From Microgenomates group bacterium RBG_16_45_19 (GTDB lineage: Bacteria; Patescibacteriota; Microgenomatia; UBA1400; RBG-16-45-19): 43,728 nucleotides of DNA. This document shows, piece after piece, positions 32,706-40,768 of the stretch. Each line of letters opens with the position of its first letter. Within the stretch, counting starts at the first letter, position 1. Location: contig MHDC01000001.1 of the NCBI GenBank assembly GCA_001803415.1, positions 1 through 43,728 on the forward strand. The letters run 5' to 3'. Under the pieces are notes generated by a model. That model was not told the origin of the DNA. It made no database searches and was given only the letters and a program-made list of their open reading frames with translations. The position numbers and the translations under genes are program-made.

Positions 32706-33689
32706 CTAGACAAAGCCCATTTTCTCTTTGACTTCATGGAGAGTCGATTGGGCCAGAGCTCGAGCCCGTTTGGCGCCTTGATGGATTACTTCATCGACCA
32801 AGTGCGGTTTGGCCGTCAAGGTCCGATGTTTCTCCCGGATTGGGGCTAAGTCTTGATAAATAGCCTTGGCCAAATCTCGCTTCAAGGCTTGATAGCTGAT
32901 ACCGGTGGTGGTGTAGGCGTGTTCATAACTTTGACGTTTGGCCTGGCCTTCAAAGATTTCCACAAAGGTCAAGAGATTAGCCACTCCCCCAGTCGCCGGG
33001 ACAACTTTGCCCTGGCCGCTATCGGTTGGGGCGGCGGCCAGCCTGGCCTCAATGGTTTCCAAGCTATCAGTGAGATTGAGGTAACTCCCCTCAATTGACT
33101 TACTCATTTTGCCTTCACCGATTAAAGATGGAACTGAGGCGGTGGGGGTGGTAAAGCGCTGGACCTCGGGAAAAGTTGTCCCGTAAAGTTGATTCATCTT
33201 CCGGGCAATTTCCCGGGTGATTTCCAAATGCGGTTCCTGGTCAAGACCGCAGGGGACCAATGAAGCCTGGTAGATTAAGATATCGGCAGCCATTAGAACC
33301 GGGTAATTTAACAAAGCCATAGTGACATGTTCGGGGAACTGTTTGATCTTATCTTTGTAGGTGGGAAGATGCTGCATCCGAGCCACCGATACCACCGAGG
33401 CGAAAAGAAAGGCCAGTTCGGTGTGTTCGGGGATTAACGATTGTTTAGTGATGATGGCTTTTTGGGGATCCAAACCCGCGGCCAAATAATCGAGAATGAT
33501 ATTCCGGGTGGCAACCGCTAAAGTCTTAGGGTCATAGGGAGTGGTAATGGTGTGAACATCGACGGCCATGTAAAGGCATTCATACTGAGGGTCGTTTTGC
33601 AGCTCGATATAGCCCTTGATCGCTCCTAAATAATTACCCAAATGCAAGCGCCCGGTAGCCCGGGTACCAGAAAAGACTCGCAGTCTCAT
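32706..33689 (-). CDS. trpS: tryptophanyl-tRNA synthetase
   Basis: A 327-residue class I synthetase that charges tRNA-Trp. HIGH-type motif TGRLHLGNY (residues 12-20) and KMSKS motif GKMSKS near residue 195; the helix MAADILIYQASLVPCGLDQEPHLE carries the usual substrate contacts (DILIY, GxDQ). Length is normal. The start MRLRVFSGTRATGRLHLG at 33689 is well placed, with an extended -10 ending 8 nt upstream and no SD. Confidence 0.94.
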   Translation of the reverse strand: MRLRVFSGTRATGRLHLGNYLGAIKGYIELQNDPQYECLYMAVDVHTITTPYDPKTLAVATRNIILDYLAAGLDPQKAIITKQSLIPEHTELAFLFASVVSVARMQHLPTYKDKIKQFPEHVTMALLNYPVLMAADILIYQASLVPCGLDQEPHLEITREIARKMNQLYGTTFPEVQRFTTPTASVPSLIGEGKMSKSIEGSYLNLTDSLETIEARLAAAPTDSGQGKVVPATGGVANLLTFVEIFEGQAKRQSYEHAYTTTGISYQALKRDLAKAIYQDLAPIREKHRTLTAKPHLVDEVIHQGAKRARALAQSTLHEVKEKMGFV

Positions 33690-33697
33690 ACGAGTTT

Positions 33698-33706
33698 ATT
33701 TTAGCA
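33698..33706 (-). promoter_or_regulatory. extended -10 of trpS, predicted leaderless
   Basis: TGC-TAAAAT on the minus strand ends 8 nt before ATG 33689. Confidence 0.55.
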
Positions 33707-33738
33707 GAGAATCTAATGGATAGGACAAGAAGAAGTGA

Positions 33739-34302
33739 TTAGCGGCTACAGACAGGCCAGGCACGGACACCACCGGCAGCGATTTTGAAGGCGGCAGTCA
33801 TGATGGCTTGTTCGGCGTCAAACCTCAAGTCCGGATTGGGGTCAAGCCCCATAGCTCGCCGAGTACTTTGCCAGGTACTTGAGGAAAACTGAAATATACC
33901 CCCATAGCCACCAGAGCGGTTATAGGAATCAGGGTGATAATGGGATTCACACCAGGCGATGCGCTTAAGTAATTGAACCTCGACACCGAATTGATTGGCA
34001 AACTGAGTAAAGAGAGCCTCATAAGGCGATTCGGGTAAGGTTTTTTGGGGTTTTTCAACCTTAACCGCCGCTTTAGCGGCCATGACTAACCGGGCTGGCT
34101 GAGCTGGTTTAGCCGGTTTGAACACCAGGCTAGAGCTGATTTCACCAGATTGAGGATCAAGCGAGTCCAAATTAACCTGACCCACGACCGGATCAGTCAA
34201 GGCTAAGTCTTGAGGAACTGCCTGGGGGGAAGTCACAGCCAAGACGGTCGAGGTAATCACCCCAACTAGGTTTAAATTGATTTGATTGACAATAGATATC
34301 AT
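33739..34302 (-). CDS. secreted lytic transglycosylase-like (SLT) protein
   Basis: A 187-residue protein whose first ~25 residues are a hydrophobic signal or anchor (ISIVNQINLNLVGVITSTVLA). A linker rich in Pro, Ala and Lys leads to a C-terminal lysozyme-like domain: LLKRIAWCESHYHPDSYN contains the catalytic Glu, and SGGYGGIFQFSSSTWQS and AEQAIMTAAF are the conserved following blocks. It should act on peptidoglycan outside the membrane. The start is ATG 34302; AGGAGG lies 13 nt upstream and a good promoter precedes it, so this gene is leadered, unlike many neighbours. A paralogue follows upstream at 34422-34946. Confidence 0.78.
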   Translation of the reverse strand: MISIVNQINLNLVGVITSTVLAVTSPQAVPQDLALTDPVVGQVNLDSLDPQSGEISSSLVFKPAKPAQPARLVMAAKAAVKVEKPQKTLPESPYEALFTQFANQFGVEVQLLKRIAWCESHYHPDSYNRSGGYGGIFQFSSSTWQSTRRAMGLDPNPDLRFDAEQAIMTAAFKIAAGGVRAWPVCSR

Positions 34303-34331
34303 AGGCTTAAACAAGCCTCCTTAAAGCGGGC

Positions 34332-34360
34332 ATATTAACAGGCAGAAACGAGAAAGTCAA
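34332..34360 (-). promoter_or_regulatory. promoter of the first SLT-like gene
   Basis: TTGACT (34355-34360), 17-bp spacer, TAATAT (34332-34337) on the minus strand, followed by AGGAGG before the gene. Confidence 0.7.
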
Positions 34361-34421
34361 TCTTTTGTACAATTAATGTGTTCTTTAAGAAAACGCCTAA
34401 TTTCACTTAGGTAAGGCTGGA

Positions 34422-34946
34422 TTACTTCGGCAGGCATGAAGGCCAGATGTAAGCTTCATTGACTGACAAGACATAGGCAGCGGTTTTGATGGCCGCCTCG
34501 GCACTGAAACGCAAGTCTGGATGGGGATCTTCGCCTAACTCAAGGCGATAGCGCTGCCAAGCGCCAGGAGTGAATTGGTACAAGCCGGTATAGTTTAAAT
34601 GTTGGGCGAGAGGATTAAAGCCGGATTCACATTGAGCTATGTGCCGTAAAATGCCAGCGTTAACGTTAAACTGACGGGCATAGGTCTCGGTTAAGCTATA
34701 GATATCAGCCGCGACTGGTTCGGGAGTAGGGGTAGGCGATGGGACTATGGTTGGGGTGGGAGTTGGTTTCGAAGTTGGTGACGGAGCCGGCGTTGCCGAA
34801 GGACTAGCGGTAGGTTCAAGCGTAGGCACGTGGGTGGGAATTGAGGTCGGGGCGGCAAGGGTAGGGGCCGGTTGGGGCTGATGAATTTGGCTGATACCTA
34901 AAGCTGAGAGAACCAAGATACCAACCACAATCATTCCATAGAACAT
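34422..34946 (-). CDS. secreted lytic transglycosylase-like (SLT) protein, second copy
   Basis: A 174-residue paralogue of the preceding gene. A single N-terminal membrane segment (residues 4-20) is followed by a long Pro/Thr/Ser linker with repeated PTP and PSP units (about 25-78), suited to crossing the wall, and a C-terminal SLT-like domain: ILRHIAQCESGFNP (catalytic Glu), TGLYQFTPGAWQ and AEAAIKTAAYVLS. TATAAT ends 9 nt before the ATG at 34946, giving almost no leader. Divergent from tRNA-Gln. Confidence 0.78.
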   Translation of the reverse strand: MFYGMIVVGILVLSALGISQIHQPQPAPTLAAPTSIPTHVPTLEPTASPSATPAPSPTSKPTPTPTIVPSPTPTPEPVAADIYSLTETYARQFNVNAGILRHIAQCESGFNPLAQHLNYTGLYQFTPGAWQRYRLELGEDPHPDLRFSAEAAIKTAAYVLSVNEAYIWPSCLPK

Positions 34947-34955
34947 ATTCGAGTC

Positions 34956-34961
34956 ATTATA
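34956..34961 (-). promoter_or_regulatory. -10 box of the second SLT-like gene
   Basis: Perfect TATAAT on the minus strand, 9 nt before ATG 34946. Confidence 0.55.
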
Positions 34962-34984
34962 CCCTCGCTCCAGTTCAAAGTTGG

Positions 34985-34990
34985 TATAAT
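34985..34990 (+). promoter_or_regulatory. -10 box of tRNA-Gln
   Basis: Perfect TATAAT 20 nt before the mature tRNA 5' end; no clear -35. Confidence 0.5.
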
Positions 34991-35010
34991 CAGTCCAGGT
35001 AAAGACAAAT

Positions 35011-35084
35011 TGCCGGGTCGTCTAACGGCAGGACACAGCGCTCTGAACGCTGTTATCAAGGTTCGAGTCCTTGCCCGGCAGCCA
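35011..35084 (+). tRNA. tRNA-Gln (CTG), CCA encoded
   Basis: Acceptor TGCCGGG with CCCGGCA (7 perfect pairs), anticodon stem CAGCG/CGCTG around CTCTGAA giving anticodon CTG, T arm CAAGG-TTCGAGT-CCTTG, discriminator G and CCA at 35082-35084. Reads CAG. Confidence 0.92.
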
Positions 35085-35099
35085 AAAAGGCCGGCGTTC

Positions 35100-35121
35100 A
35101 ACCACTCTCGGGTGGTTTTTC
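35100..35121 (+). terminator. intrinsic terminator of tRNA-Gln
   Basis: AACCAC and GTGGTT arms with a 6-nt loop, running into TTTTT. It separates the tRNA from the Fic gene. Confidence 0.75.
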
Positions 35122-35162
35122 GCTGTTTTAGACCTGGACTTTGACATAATTACAGATGATGG

Positions 35163-35195
35163 TAGACTAATAAGTAGACTAATATTAGACTAATA
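35163..35195 (+). repeat. three direct repeats of TAGACTAATA upstream of the Fic gene
   Basis: Copies at 35163-35172, 35175-35184 and 35186-35195, all exact, at periods of 12 and 11 bp, about one helical turn. They end 13 nt before the Fic start codon and include a TAATAT that could be the -10. They look like an operator for a repressor binding the same DNA face. Confidence 0.8.
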
Positions 35196-35208
35196 TACCA
35201 GTGTAAAT

Positions 35209-36420
35209 ATGTCAGACAACCAAGTGCTTCACCCGTTTAAAACACCATTTTTATCGTCCCTGACATTTGCTCCAGAGACCATGCCCTTTACCGATGCCGA
35301 AATCTATTTACTAGATAAAGAACTAACCACTTTTGAGCAGGCATATTTAAATCCAGAGGTGGAACGAACACTTATCAGTAAAAATGAGCTTCTTGCCTCA
35401 TTTGCCATTTCCAAGGCAGAAAATTCGGAACTGACTATAAAAGAAGCAGAAGATGTGTACGCGCTGCTAATTAGTGACTCTGAATTTGATTTTATTGGTA
35501 AAAAACTAGAAGGTAACCATCAATTAACACAAAAAGATCACGATAAGCTGGAGTTTTACAACATCGCGAAAACATTTCGGGCCTATAACCAACTTAGATT
35601 CAGCTTGGACCAATTGAAGCCAGAATTCATTTTGGGGATTCATCGGGAACTAACTCAAGGAATGGATATTTTTAAGGATTATTTGCTTGATTTTACTATT
35701 TATAAATCTGGTAAATTTCGTGACAACGATGAAATTAGAGTTGGATCGTATGTACCAGCCCCGTTTAGTCAAATTAAAGCTGGAGTTAACGAACTAATTG
35801 CTTGGTTACAATATCAACCATCACCCACGGCGATTGCGGAATTTCACACAGCCTTGTACGCTTTACACCCATTTAATAATGGGAATAAACGCGTCTGCCG
35901 GATATTGGAACACCTTCTTTTTAGAGCCGTTGGGATTAATCATAAAAACCTATACAGCACCGCTTACTACGGTCATCTTGAAAAAGCCCGTTATTATAAA
36001 TACCTCCTCTATTCTTTGGAACGTTACAACTTAAATCACTTTGTCGGTTTCTGCCTTGAGGTTTTGGTGGTGTCGATGATGTCGGTGATTAAAACCAGCA
36101 TTGAAGTCAAACGGGATAATTATCTTAGCTCTCTGACCCTAAATGAAAATATTATCAAAATTACCAAACCCCTAATTAAGCGCCGGGAGTTACAGTTTAA
36201 ACAACTTATCAAAATGGTTGGTAAAAAAATGGCTAGGCAAACGTTTGTGGATAGCTTGGCTAAAGCGGTGGAACTTAAAGCACTGTCTAAGCGTGATGAG
36301 GGGAGAAACACCTATTACTCCATTCCGGTCTCAATCCCAGAAGTACCCATATATGATAAATGGCTAGCTACCTCAAGGAAAAAACTAACTTACATACCGG
36401 ATGAGTTATTGTTACTTTAA
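35209..36420 (+). CDS. Fic-family protein with C-terminal winged helix
   Basis: A 403-residue Fic protein; the family usually attaches AMP to target hydroxyl groups. The active loop is LHPFNNGNKRVCR (219-231) with catalytic His220; the usual acidic residue after HPF is Asn and GNGR is GNKR, so metal binding and activity may be altered. The N-terminal SKAENSE (69-75) could be a relaxed inhibitory (S/T)xxxE(G/N)-like motif. After the Fic core, residues 310-385 look like a winged helix (LIKRRELQFKQLIKMVG, RQTFVDSLAKAVELKAL). It may repress its own gene through the three direct repeats upstream. The start is ATG 35209 with no SD. Confidence 0.85.
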   Translation: MSDNQVLHPFKTPFLSSLTFAPETMPFTDAEIYLLDKELTTFEQAYLNPEVERTLISKNELLASFAISKAENSELTIKEAEDVYALLISDSEFDFIGKKLEGNHQLTQKDHDKLEFYNIAKTFRAYNQLRFSLDQLKPEFILGIHRELTQGMDIFKDYLLDFTIYKSGKFRDNDEIRVGSYVPAPFSQIKAGVNELIAWLQYQPSPTAIAEFHTALYALHPFNNGNKRVCRILEHLLFRAVGINHKNLYSTAYYGHLEKARYYKYLLYSLERYNLNHFVGFCLEVLVVSMMSVIKTSIEVKRDNYLSSLTLNENIIKITKPLIKRRELQFKQLIKMVGKKMARQTFVDSLAKAVELKALSKRDEGRNTYYSIPVSIPEVPIYDKWLATSRKKLTYIPDELLLL

Positions 36421-36444
36421 CTTGAGTTTTGAATCACGCCAATA

Positions 36445-36558
36445 TCACGCCACTAACTGAATCGGAAAAGCACTTGTCTGAGCCTGAGCCGCTCCATAAG
36501 CCCTTGCCTGGCGACGAACCTTAGCGATTATTTCTTGATTTGATTTCTTCGTTAGCAA
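36445..36558 (-). CDS. possible 37-codon ORF or lost C-terminal tail
   Basis: In the +1 frame relative to the end of the M48 gene, a protein-like sequence (NQEIIAKVRRQARAYGAAQA and on to LVA) runs 76 bp past the M48 stop. It starts at TTG 36558 at best. It may be a small gene, or the true C-terminus of the M48 protein displaced by a frameshift near 36530. Composition is the only evidence. Confidence 0.25.
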   Translation of the reverse strand: MLTKKSNQEIIAKVRRQARAYGAAQAQTSAFPIQLVA

Positions 36559-37204
36559 TATTTATACGATCCTGGTAAGGAACACTTCGATAGAAGAGTT
36601 TCCACTTCAAACTAGAGTCATCTAAGGGTGGGAAATGGGCATTTTTAAACTTCTCGGTAGCGGTAATCATGCCTTGGGGATTAGTCATGTGTTTAACGGT
36701 AAACCGGTCAGCCTCATATTCACTTAGGCTCCCAAATTGGATATAAAGTAATCCCAAAATTACTCCGACAATGGGAATCAGATATTTGGACCGGTGGTGA
36801 ATGATTAGGACTCCTACAATAAATAGCAATACAAAAAAGATGCCTTCTTTAATGGCGTGGTGTAATAAATAGTGGCCGGTTTCGTGCAAAACGACATATT
36901 CTTTCTCACTGTCTGTAAATTCCTGGTTTAACCGACTTGATAAAAGCATATATGGTTTACCGGGAACCCCAATCATGACCGCGTATAGCCGGGGTGAGGC
37001 AATAATTCGAAAGGACTCAAGCTGTAAACCGGTTTTGGATTTAATAAGACTAATTTGGGGTGAATTCTTAATTTCAGTCAGGATTTGTTGTTTTTGACCG
37101 ATACTGGTCAGGTACAGGCCCAATACCATCCACTGAGATACGGCTACTATGATCAGGAAAAGGAGAAAATATCTAGAAAGAGATTTTATTTTAGCTTTTT
37201 TCAT
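36521..37204 (-). CDS. M48-like membrane zinc metallopeptidase
   Basis: A 227-residue protein with an N-terminal membrane segment (11-33), the zinc motif HETGH (107-111, VVLHETGHYLLHH) and two further hydrophobic helices (121-136, 142-158). The third ligand follows in LSEYEADRFTV (Glu164, Asp166). This is the arrangement of compact M48 (HtpX/Ste24-like) enzymes, which cut membrane or surface proteins. Its start overlaps the YdjM-like gene by 14 bp, so the two are coupled. The C-terminus may be affected by a frameshift. Confidence 0.78.
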   Translation of the reverse strand: MKKAKIKSLSRYFLLFLIIVAVSQWMVLGLYLTSIGQKQQILTEIKNSPQISLIKSKTGLQLESFRIIASPRLYAVMIGVPGKPYMLLSSRLNQEFTDSEKEYVVLHETGHYLLHHAIKEGIFFVLLFIVGVLIIHHRSKYLIPIVGVILGLLYIQFGSLSEYEADRFTVKHMTNPQGMITATEKFKNAHFPPLDDSSLKWKLFYRSVPYQDRINIANEEIKSRNNR

Positions 37205-37724
37205 TTTTTATCCTCCTTTGGTAAACATAATATCCAAGTGTAAATAACACCAGGATTATTTCTAGAATAAAATGTGTCGGGGTTTCGATTAAATATCCTC
37301 TTAAGGCTTCGTGGGTGGTAATTAAGTTTGGATGTTCGTTGATATTAGCGGGATAAAGCCAGTTAATTTGGGCAGGGACAGGCTTGCCGATTCCGAGTCG
37401 ATACAACCAATAGCTCAGATCGTCCAAAATCAAATGACTGAGCAAGGCCATCAAGCCCAAGGCATAAGCTAACTTAGATAATTTAATTCGCGTAACAAGA
37501 ATCAGCAGAATGAAGATCATAGCTATACCCATGACCGTATGAATGGGAAAACTATGATGGCTAGCTCCGGAATACCCAAACAAGGGGAGGAAAAAGAAGT
37601 CAAAATCAAGAATCAGCCCACACACAGTGATAAAAACCACTTCTTTAACGGGAAGGTTTAACCCCTTTATTTTCGGAGTTTGAGACAGAAAATATCCTGC
37701 AGATAAATGGCCTAACGGAAGCAT
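37191..37724 (-). CDS. YdjM/DUF457-like membrane-bound hydrolase
   Basis: A 177-residue protein with about four membrane segments. Conserved polar sites of the YdjM (membrane-bound metal-dependent hydrolase) family are seen: LPLGHLSAGYFLS at the N-terminus, LILDFDFFFLP, ASHHSFPIHT and LSHLILDDLSYW. These His and Asp residues could bind metal, but the family's reaction is not established. It forms an overlapping pair with the M48-like peptidase. TATAAT ends 11 nt before its ATG. Confidence 0.72.
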   Translation of the reverse strand: MLPLGHLSAGYFLSQTPKIKGLNLPVKEVVFITVCGLILDFDFFFLPLFGYSGASHHSFPIHTVMGIAMIFILLILVTRIKLSKLAYALGLMALLSHLILDDLSYWLYRLGIGKPVPAQINWLYPANINEHPNLITTHEALRGYLIETPTHFILEIILVLFTLGYYVYQRRIKNEKS

Positions 37725-37735
37725 AATGTACGGTA

Positions 37736-37741
37736 ATTATA
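37736..37741 (-). promoter_or_regulatory. -10 box of the YdjM-M48 pair
   Basis: Perfect TATAAT on the minus strand, 11 nt before ATG 37724, leader about four nt. Confidence 0.5.
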
Positions 37742-37839
37742 ACCTTGAGTTAGTAGTATTAGCTAAAACCATTCCGTCTCCCTATTTTCCCGGTCAGGTG
37801 CGATAATTAAAGGAATTTAAATATTAAGAATGAAAGCTC

Positions 37840-38308
37840 ATGTATAACCATCAGCCTAAAGATTATATTTGTCCGCTTTGTGTGGCAATCAAGGGTGAAG
37901 AAAACGAACACACCTGGTACGCCAAAGCGATATTTTTTATAAAAATGATTTAATCATGGCTTTTATCAACTCTCGCCGGTGGCCAAATAATCCGGGAGGA
38001 GTGTTAATTGTGCCCAACCAACATTTTGAAAACCTTTACGATATGCCTGAAGAAATTTTAGTCCGAATTTATGTAATGGCTAAAAAAATGGCTCTTGCTC
38101 TGAAAGAAACATATAAGTGTGATGGGACATCAATCAGACAATACAATGAACCGGCTGGGAACCAAGATGCTTGGCACTTTATGTCCACGTTATGCCGCGG
38201 TACACTAACGATCAGCTATATCAACTTTACGATCAGAAGTCTTGGACTACACCGGAGGAAAGAAAACCATACGCGGACAAGTTAAGAAATTATTTCCTTG
38301 GCAAATAG
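37840..38308 (+). pseudogene. HIT-family hydrolase with two single-base deletions
   Basis: Three frames together make one HIT protein. Frame 1 from ATG 37840 gives YICPLCVAIKGEEN; after a lost base near 37930 the next frame gives DIFYKNDLIMAFINSRRWPNN, then NEPAGNQDAWHF; after a second lost base in the HxH motif near 38183 a third frame gives VHVMPRYTNDQLYQLYD and ends at 38308. HIT proteins hydrolyse nucleoside phosphates using the His triad, which the second deletion hits. Only the middle part (from 37956) would be translated as a contiguous frame. It is either a true pseudogene or a place of consensus errors. The 3' end overlaps the next gene by 19 bp. Confidence 0.85.
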
Positions 38309-38607
38309 CCAGTTTGAGTTAAAGCCTCTATCACTTTTTGGGTATGGATTTTGCTTTCGGTGTCATCAAATTTAGTGATGATTTCAACTTCTAAGTTCAT
38401 ACCTTTGGCATGCATCTCTGCACTTTTAACTACACAATTGCCAATAGCAATCCAATCATCTGTTAACAGGATAATCGGCAGACCAACAGGGTAAAGTCGT
38501 AAGTTGGTTTTCGTGGTCCTAAAAGTTAATCCCGGTTTCAAAGTCTCCGGAGCCGGGTCGTCTTTGCTACGTCTAAACATCGTATTTACTTCAACTTGTA
38601 AGCCCAT
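38290..38607 (-). CDS. conserved-looking hypothetical protein, 105 aa
   Basis: Not recognised with confidence. The protein starts MGLQVEVNTMFRRSKDD and continues with YPVGLPIILLTDDWIAIGNCVV, then LEVEIITKFDDTESK. This mixed, beta-rich pattern recalls small single-domain proteins of unknown function. It has a strong SD (AAAGGGGGG) before ATG 38607 and is soluble. It sits between two broken genes; its own frame is intact. Confidence 0.6.
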   Translation of the reverse strand: MGLQVEVNTMFRRSKDDPAPETLKPGLTFRTTKTNLRLYPVGLPIILLTDDWIAIGNCVVKSAEMHAKGMNLEVEIITKFDDTESKIHTQKVIEALTQTGYLPRK

Positions 38608-38621
38608 AATGGCCCCCCTTT

Positions 38622-39951
38622 CTACACATGTAATCTATCAGAATAAGTGGCACCCCACCTCACACGATTCACTTGATTATTTTTATCCAGATTGAAGTAA
38701 GCTAATTCGCCAGCTCCCTCAACTTCATCGCTGCCGGTCATTTCAAAGACATCTTTCTTGATTGGTTTTAGAATTACCGCGCGGGATAAAGGCTCAAAGG
38801 AATTTGGGTAAAAACCAATAAGGTTCTTCCCTGAGGCTAGTACGGCTGAATCCTCCCAAATATCCCGGTATATGCCCTCATATTTGGCTAATCCTGGCTT
38901 AGGAAATAGGAGAGGATTTTTAAGGAAATAATTGATGATATTAAACGCCAAACTAGAGTAATCCTTAGGATCAATCTCGATTACACTCGTCAGGATTACC
39001 ACCCCAATATTCCGATTTACATCAAAGGCAATGTTACAGCGGTAACCTTGAAAACCTCCAGAATGGTAATAAATGGTATGCCCACCAGATTTAAAAGTCC
39101 GTAAACCCAACGCTTGATTGATGCCGTCTTTAGCATTTTTCCACCCAATCTTTCTCATTTCTTGTTTGCTGGTTTCAGCCAATAAAATAATGTTACCTTT
39201 AAATTGAGCACTCATAAACTTTAATAAGTCCCGCACATTTGAAGTCAAACCTGTAGCTGAGGCCATGGCATTTGTCTCGATTAAGGGGAAAGCTTCGCGG
39301 TTCTTACTAGGTAATTTCCGACCATATCCGACGGTTAATTGGTCTTTGATGGTTTTAGTTAACTCTGATGAAGTTAAATCCATTCCTAATTTTTGGCATA
39401 CATGCTTTTGAATATAGGTTTCGTAGGTTAATTCAGAAACCGCCTCTACTACGGCACCTAATATCGAAAAACCTAAGTTTGAATATTTCCAGCGGGAATT
39501 GGGAGCAAAGGGTAAAGTCAGTTTGCTCACATATTTTTTCAGATGGTTTAAATCGGGAAATTGGTGTTCGATCCAATGCAGAGTGTCCCCATCCCGGGTA
39601 ATACCAGAGGTGTGAGTTAATAATTGGCGGATAGTGATTTTTTCTATCCTTGTGTCAACTGAGGATTTAAACCAGTTAAGGTATGAAGATACGGGCTTAT
39701 CGAGGCTTAGCTTCCTGGCTTCTTGAAGCTGGAGATATAGGGATGGTGGTAAAGATTTTGGAAATTGAAGCGATTCGAAAACAAGTCTTCTCGGTTGCTG
39801 AGCCATAACCTTTGGTAAAAATTACTTGATCTTTGTAGATGACACCTACAGTTAAGGCCGGAATTTCTTCCATATAAGCTTTATGCCTTATGCACATATC
39901 AATGAACTGAGCTGCCTGTTTCAATTTTTGGATAGTTTTATCTTCTGACAT
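38622..39951 (-). pseudogene. serine beta-lactamase-fold hydrolase split by a frameshift
   Basis: Two frames join into one class C beta-lactamase/PBP-like protein of about 440 residues. The first (from ATG 39951) reads VGVIYKDQVIFTKGYG and FRIASISKIFTT with the SxxK nucleophile (Ser-Ile-Ser-Lys), then goes out of frame near 39745. The second resumes at LQLQEARKLSLDKPVSSYL and contains LLTHTSGI, the YSN motif (WKYSNLGFSILG) and HSGGFQGY. Such proteins act as esterases or D-amino peptidases at the cell surface. One inserted or missing base explains the split. No slippery run is obvious at the join. Confidence 0.8.
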
Positions 39952-39957
39952 TAGCTG

Positions 39958-39966
39958 ATTTTATCA
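39958..39966 (-). promoter_or_regulatory. extended -10 of the hydrolase gene, predicted leaderless
   Basis: TGA-TAAAAT on the minus strand ends 6 nt before ATG 39951. Confidence 0.55.
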
Positions 39967-39981
39967 CTGATATAGCCGGGG

Positions 39982-39987
39982 TATAAT
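39982..39987 (+). promoter_or_regulatory. -10 box of the SDR-RidA unit
   Basis: Perfect TATAAT; the transcript would start close to AAGGAG (39994-39999), which serves as SD for ATG 40008. It shares a 56-bp gap with the divergent hydrolase promoter. Confidence 0.55.
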
Positions 39988-40007
39988 CTAGAAAAGGAGA
40001 GAATAAT

Positions 40008-40736
40008 ATGCTTAAGAATAAAGTTGTTGTCATTACCGGTGCTGGAACAGGTTTGGGTAAGGCGGTTGCTGTAAAAGTGGCAGCGTTAGGGGCGAAAGTA
40101 GCCATAGTTGGAAAAACTGAGGTTGAATTGAAGGAAGTTAAGAGTGAGATAAATAAATCAGAGGGTATAGCCGAATATTTTGTGTGTGATATTACTCAAG
40201 CTGATGAGGTGAAAAGGGCAGTTCAAGCGGTGGTTAAAACTTACGGGCATATAGATGTACTCATAAATAATGCCGGTATATGGACGGATGAAGAGTTGGA
40301 AGCAAATCGCCCGGAATTGAGGAAAAAAGCCCTTGAAACCAATGTTTTAGGCCATATTCAATTCACGTATGAAGTCTTACCTATCTTTCAAAAGAAAAAT
40401 GCCGGTTATATTTTAAATGTAATTTCCACGGCCGGAGCTAGTGATACCCCAGCCGGGAATAATACCCGATGGAAAACTTATGGCGCCTCCAAATGGGCGA
40501 TGACCGGTTTTACTAAATCTTTGAGAGAATCATTAATGGAAACGAAAATAAGAGTGACTGCTTTCCACCCAGGCGGTTTTGACAGCATGCTTTATGAAAA
40601 AGCCAATCGGCCTAATCCGCATAACCAACCATGGATGATGGACACTAACGATGTGGCGGATATTGTCGTTTTTGCCCTTACCCGACCAGCTGGGGTGATG
40701 ATGGAAAAAATAATTGTCAGTCACGTTAACAAATGA
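40008..40736 (+). CDS. short-chain dehydrogenase/reductase (SDR)
   Basis: A 242-residue classical SDR. The cofactor loop GAGTGLG (residues 11-17), NNAG in the middle, and the catalytic Tyr and Lys in YGASK with a preceding Ser (VISTAGAS) are all present. It oxidises or reduces a small hydroxyl or carbonyl compound with NAD(P)(H); the substrate cannot be deduced. It has a clear SD. The RidA-like gene begins 32 bp after its stop, suggesting a two-gene metabolic unit. Confidence 0.85.
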   Translation: MLKNKVVVITGAGTGLGKAVAVKVAALGAKVAIVGKTEVELKEVKSEINKSEGIAEYFVCDITQADEVKRAVQAVVKTYGHIDVLINNAGIWTDEELEANRPELRKKALETNVLGHIQFTYEVLPIFQKKNAGYILNVISTAGASDTPAGNNTRWKTYGASKWAMTGFTKSLRESLMETKIRVTAFHPGGFDSMLYEKANRPNPHNQPWMMDTNDVADIVVFALTRPAGVMMEKIIVSHVNK

Positions 40737-40768
40737 TTTATGAAAAAGCTAATATTAGGATGAAACTT

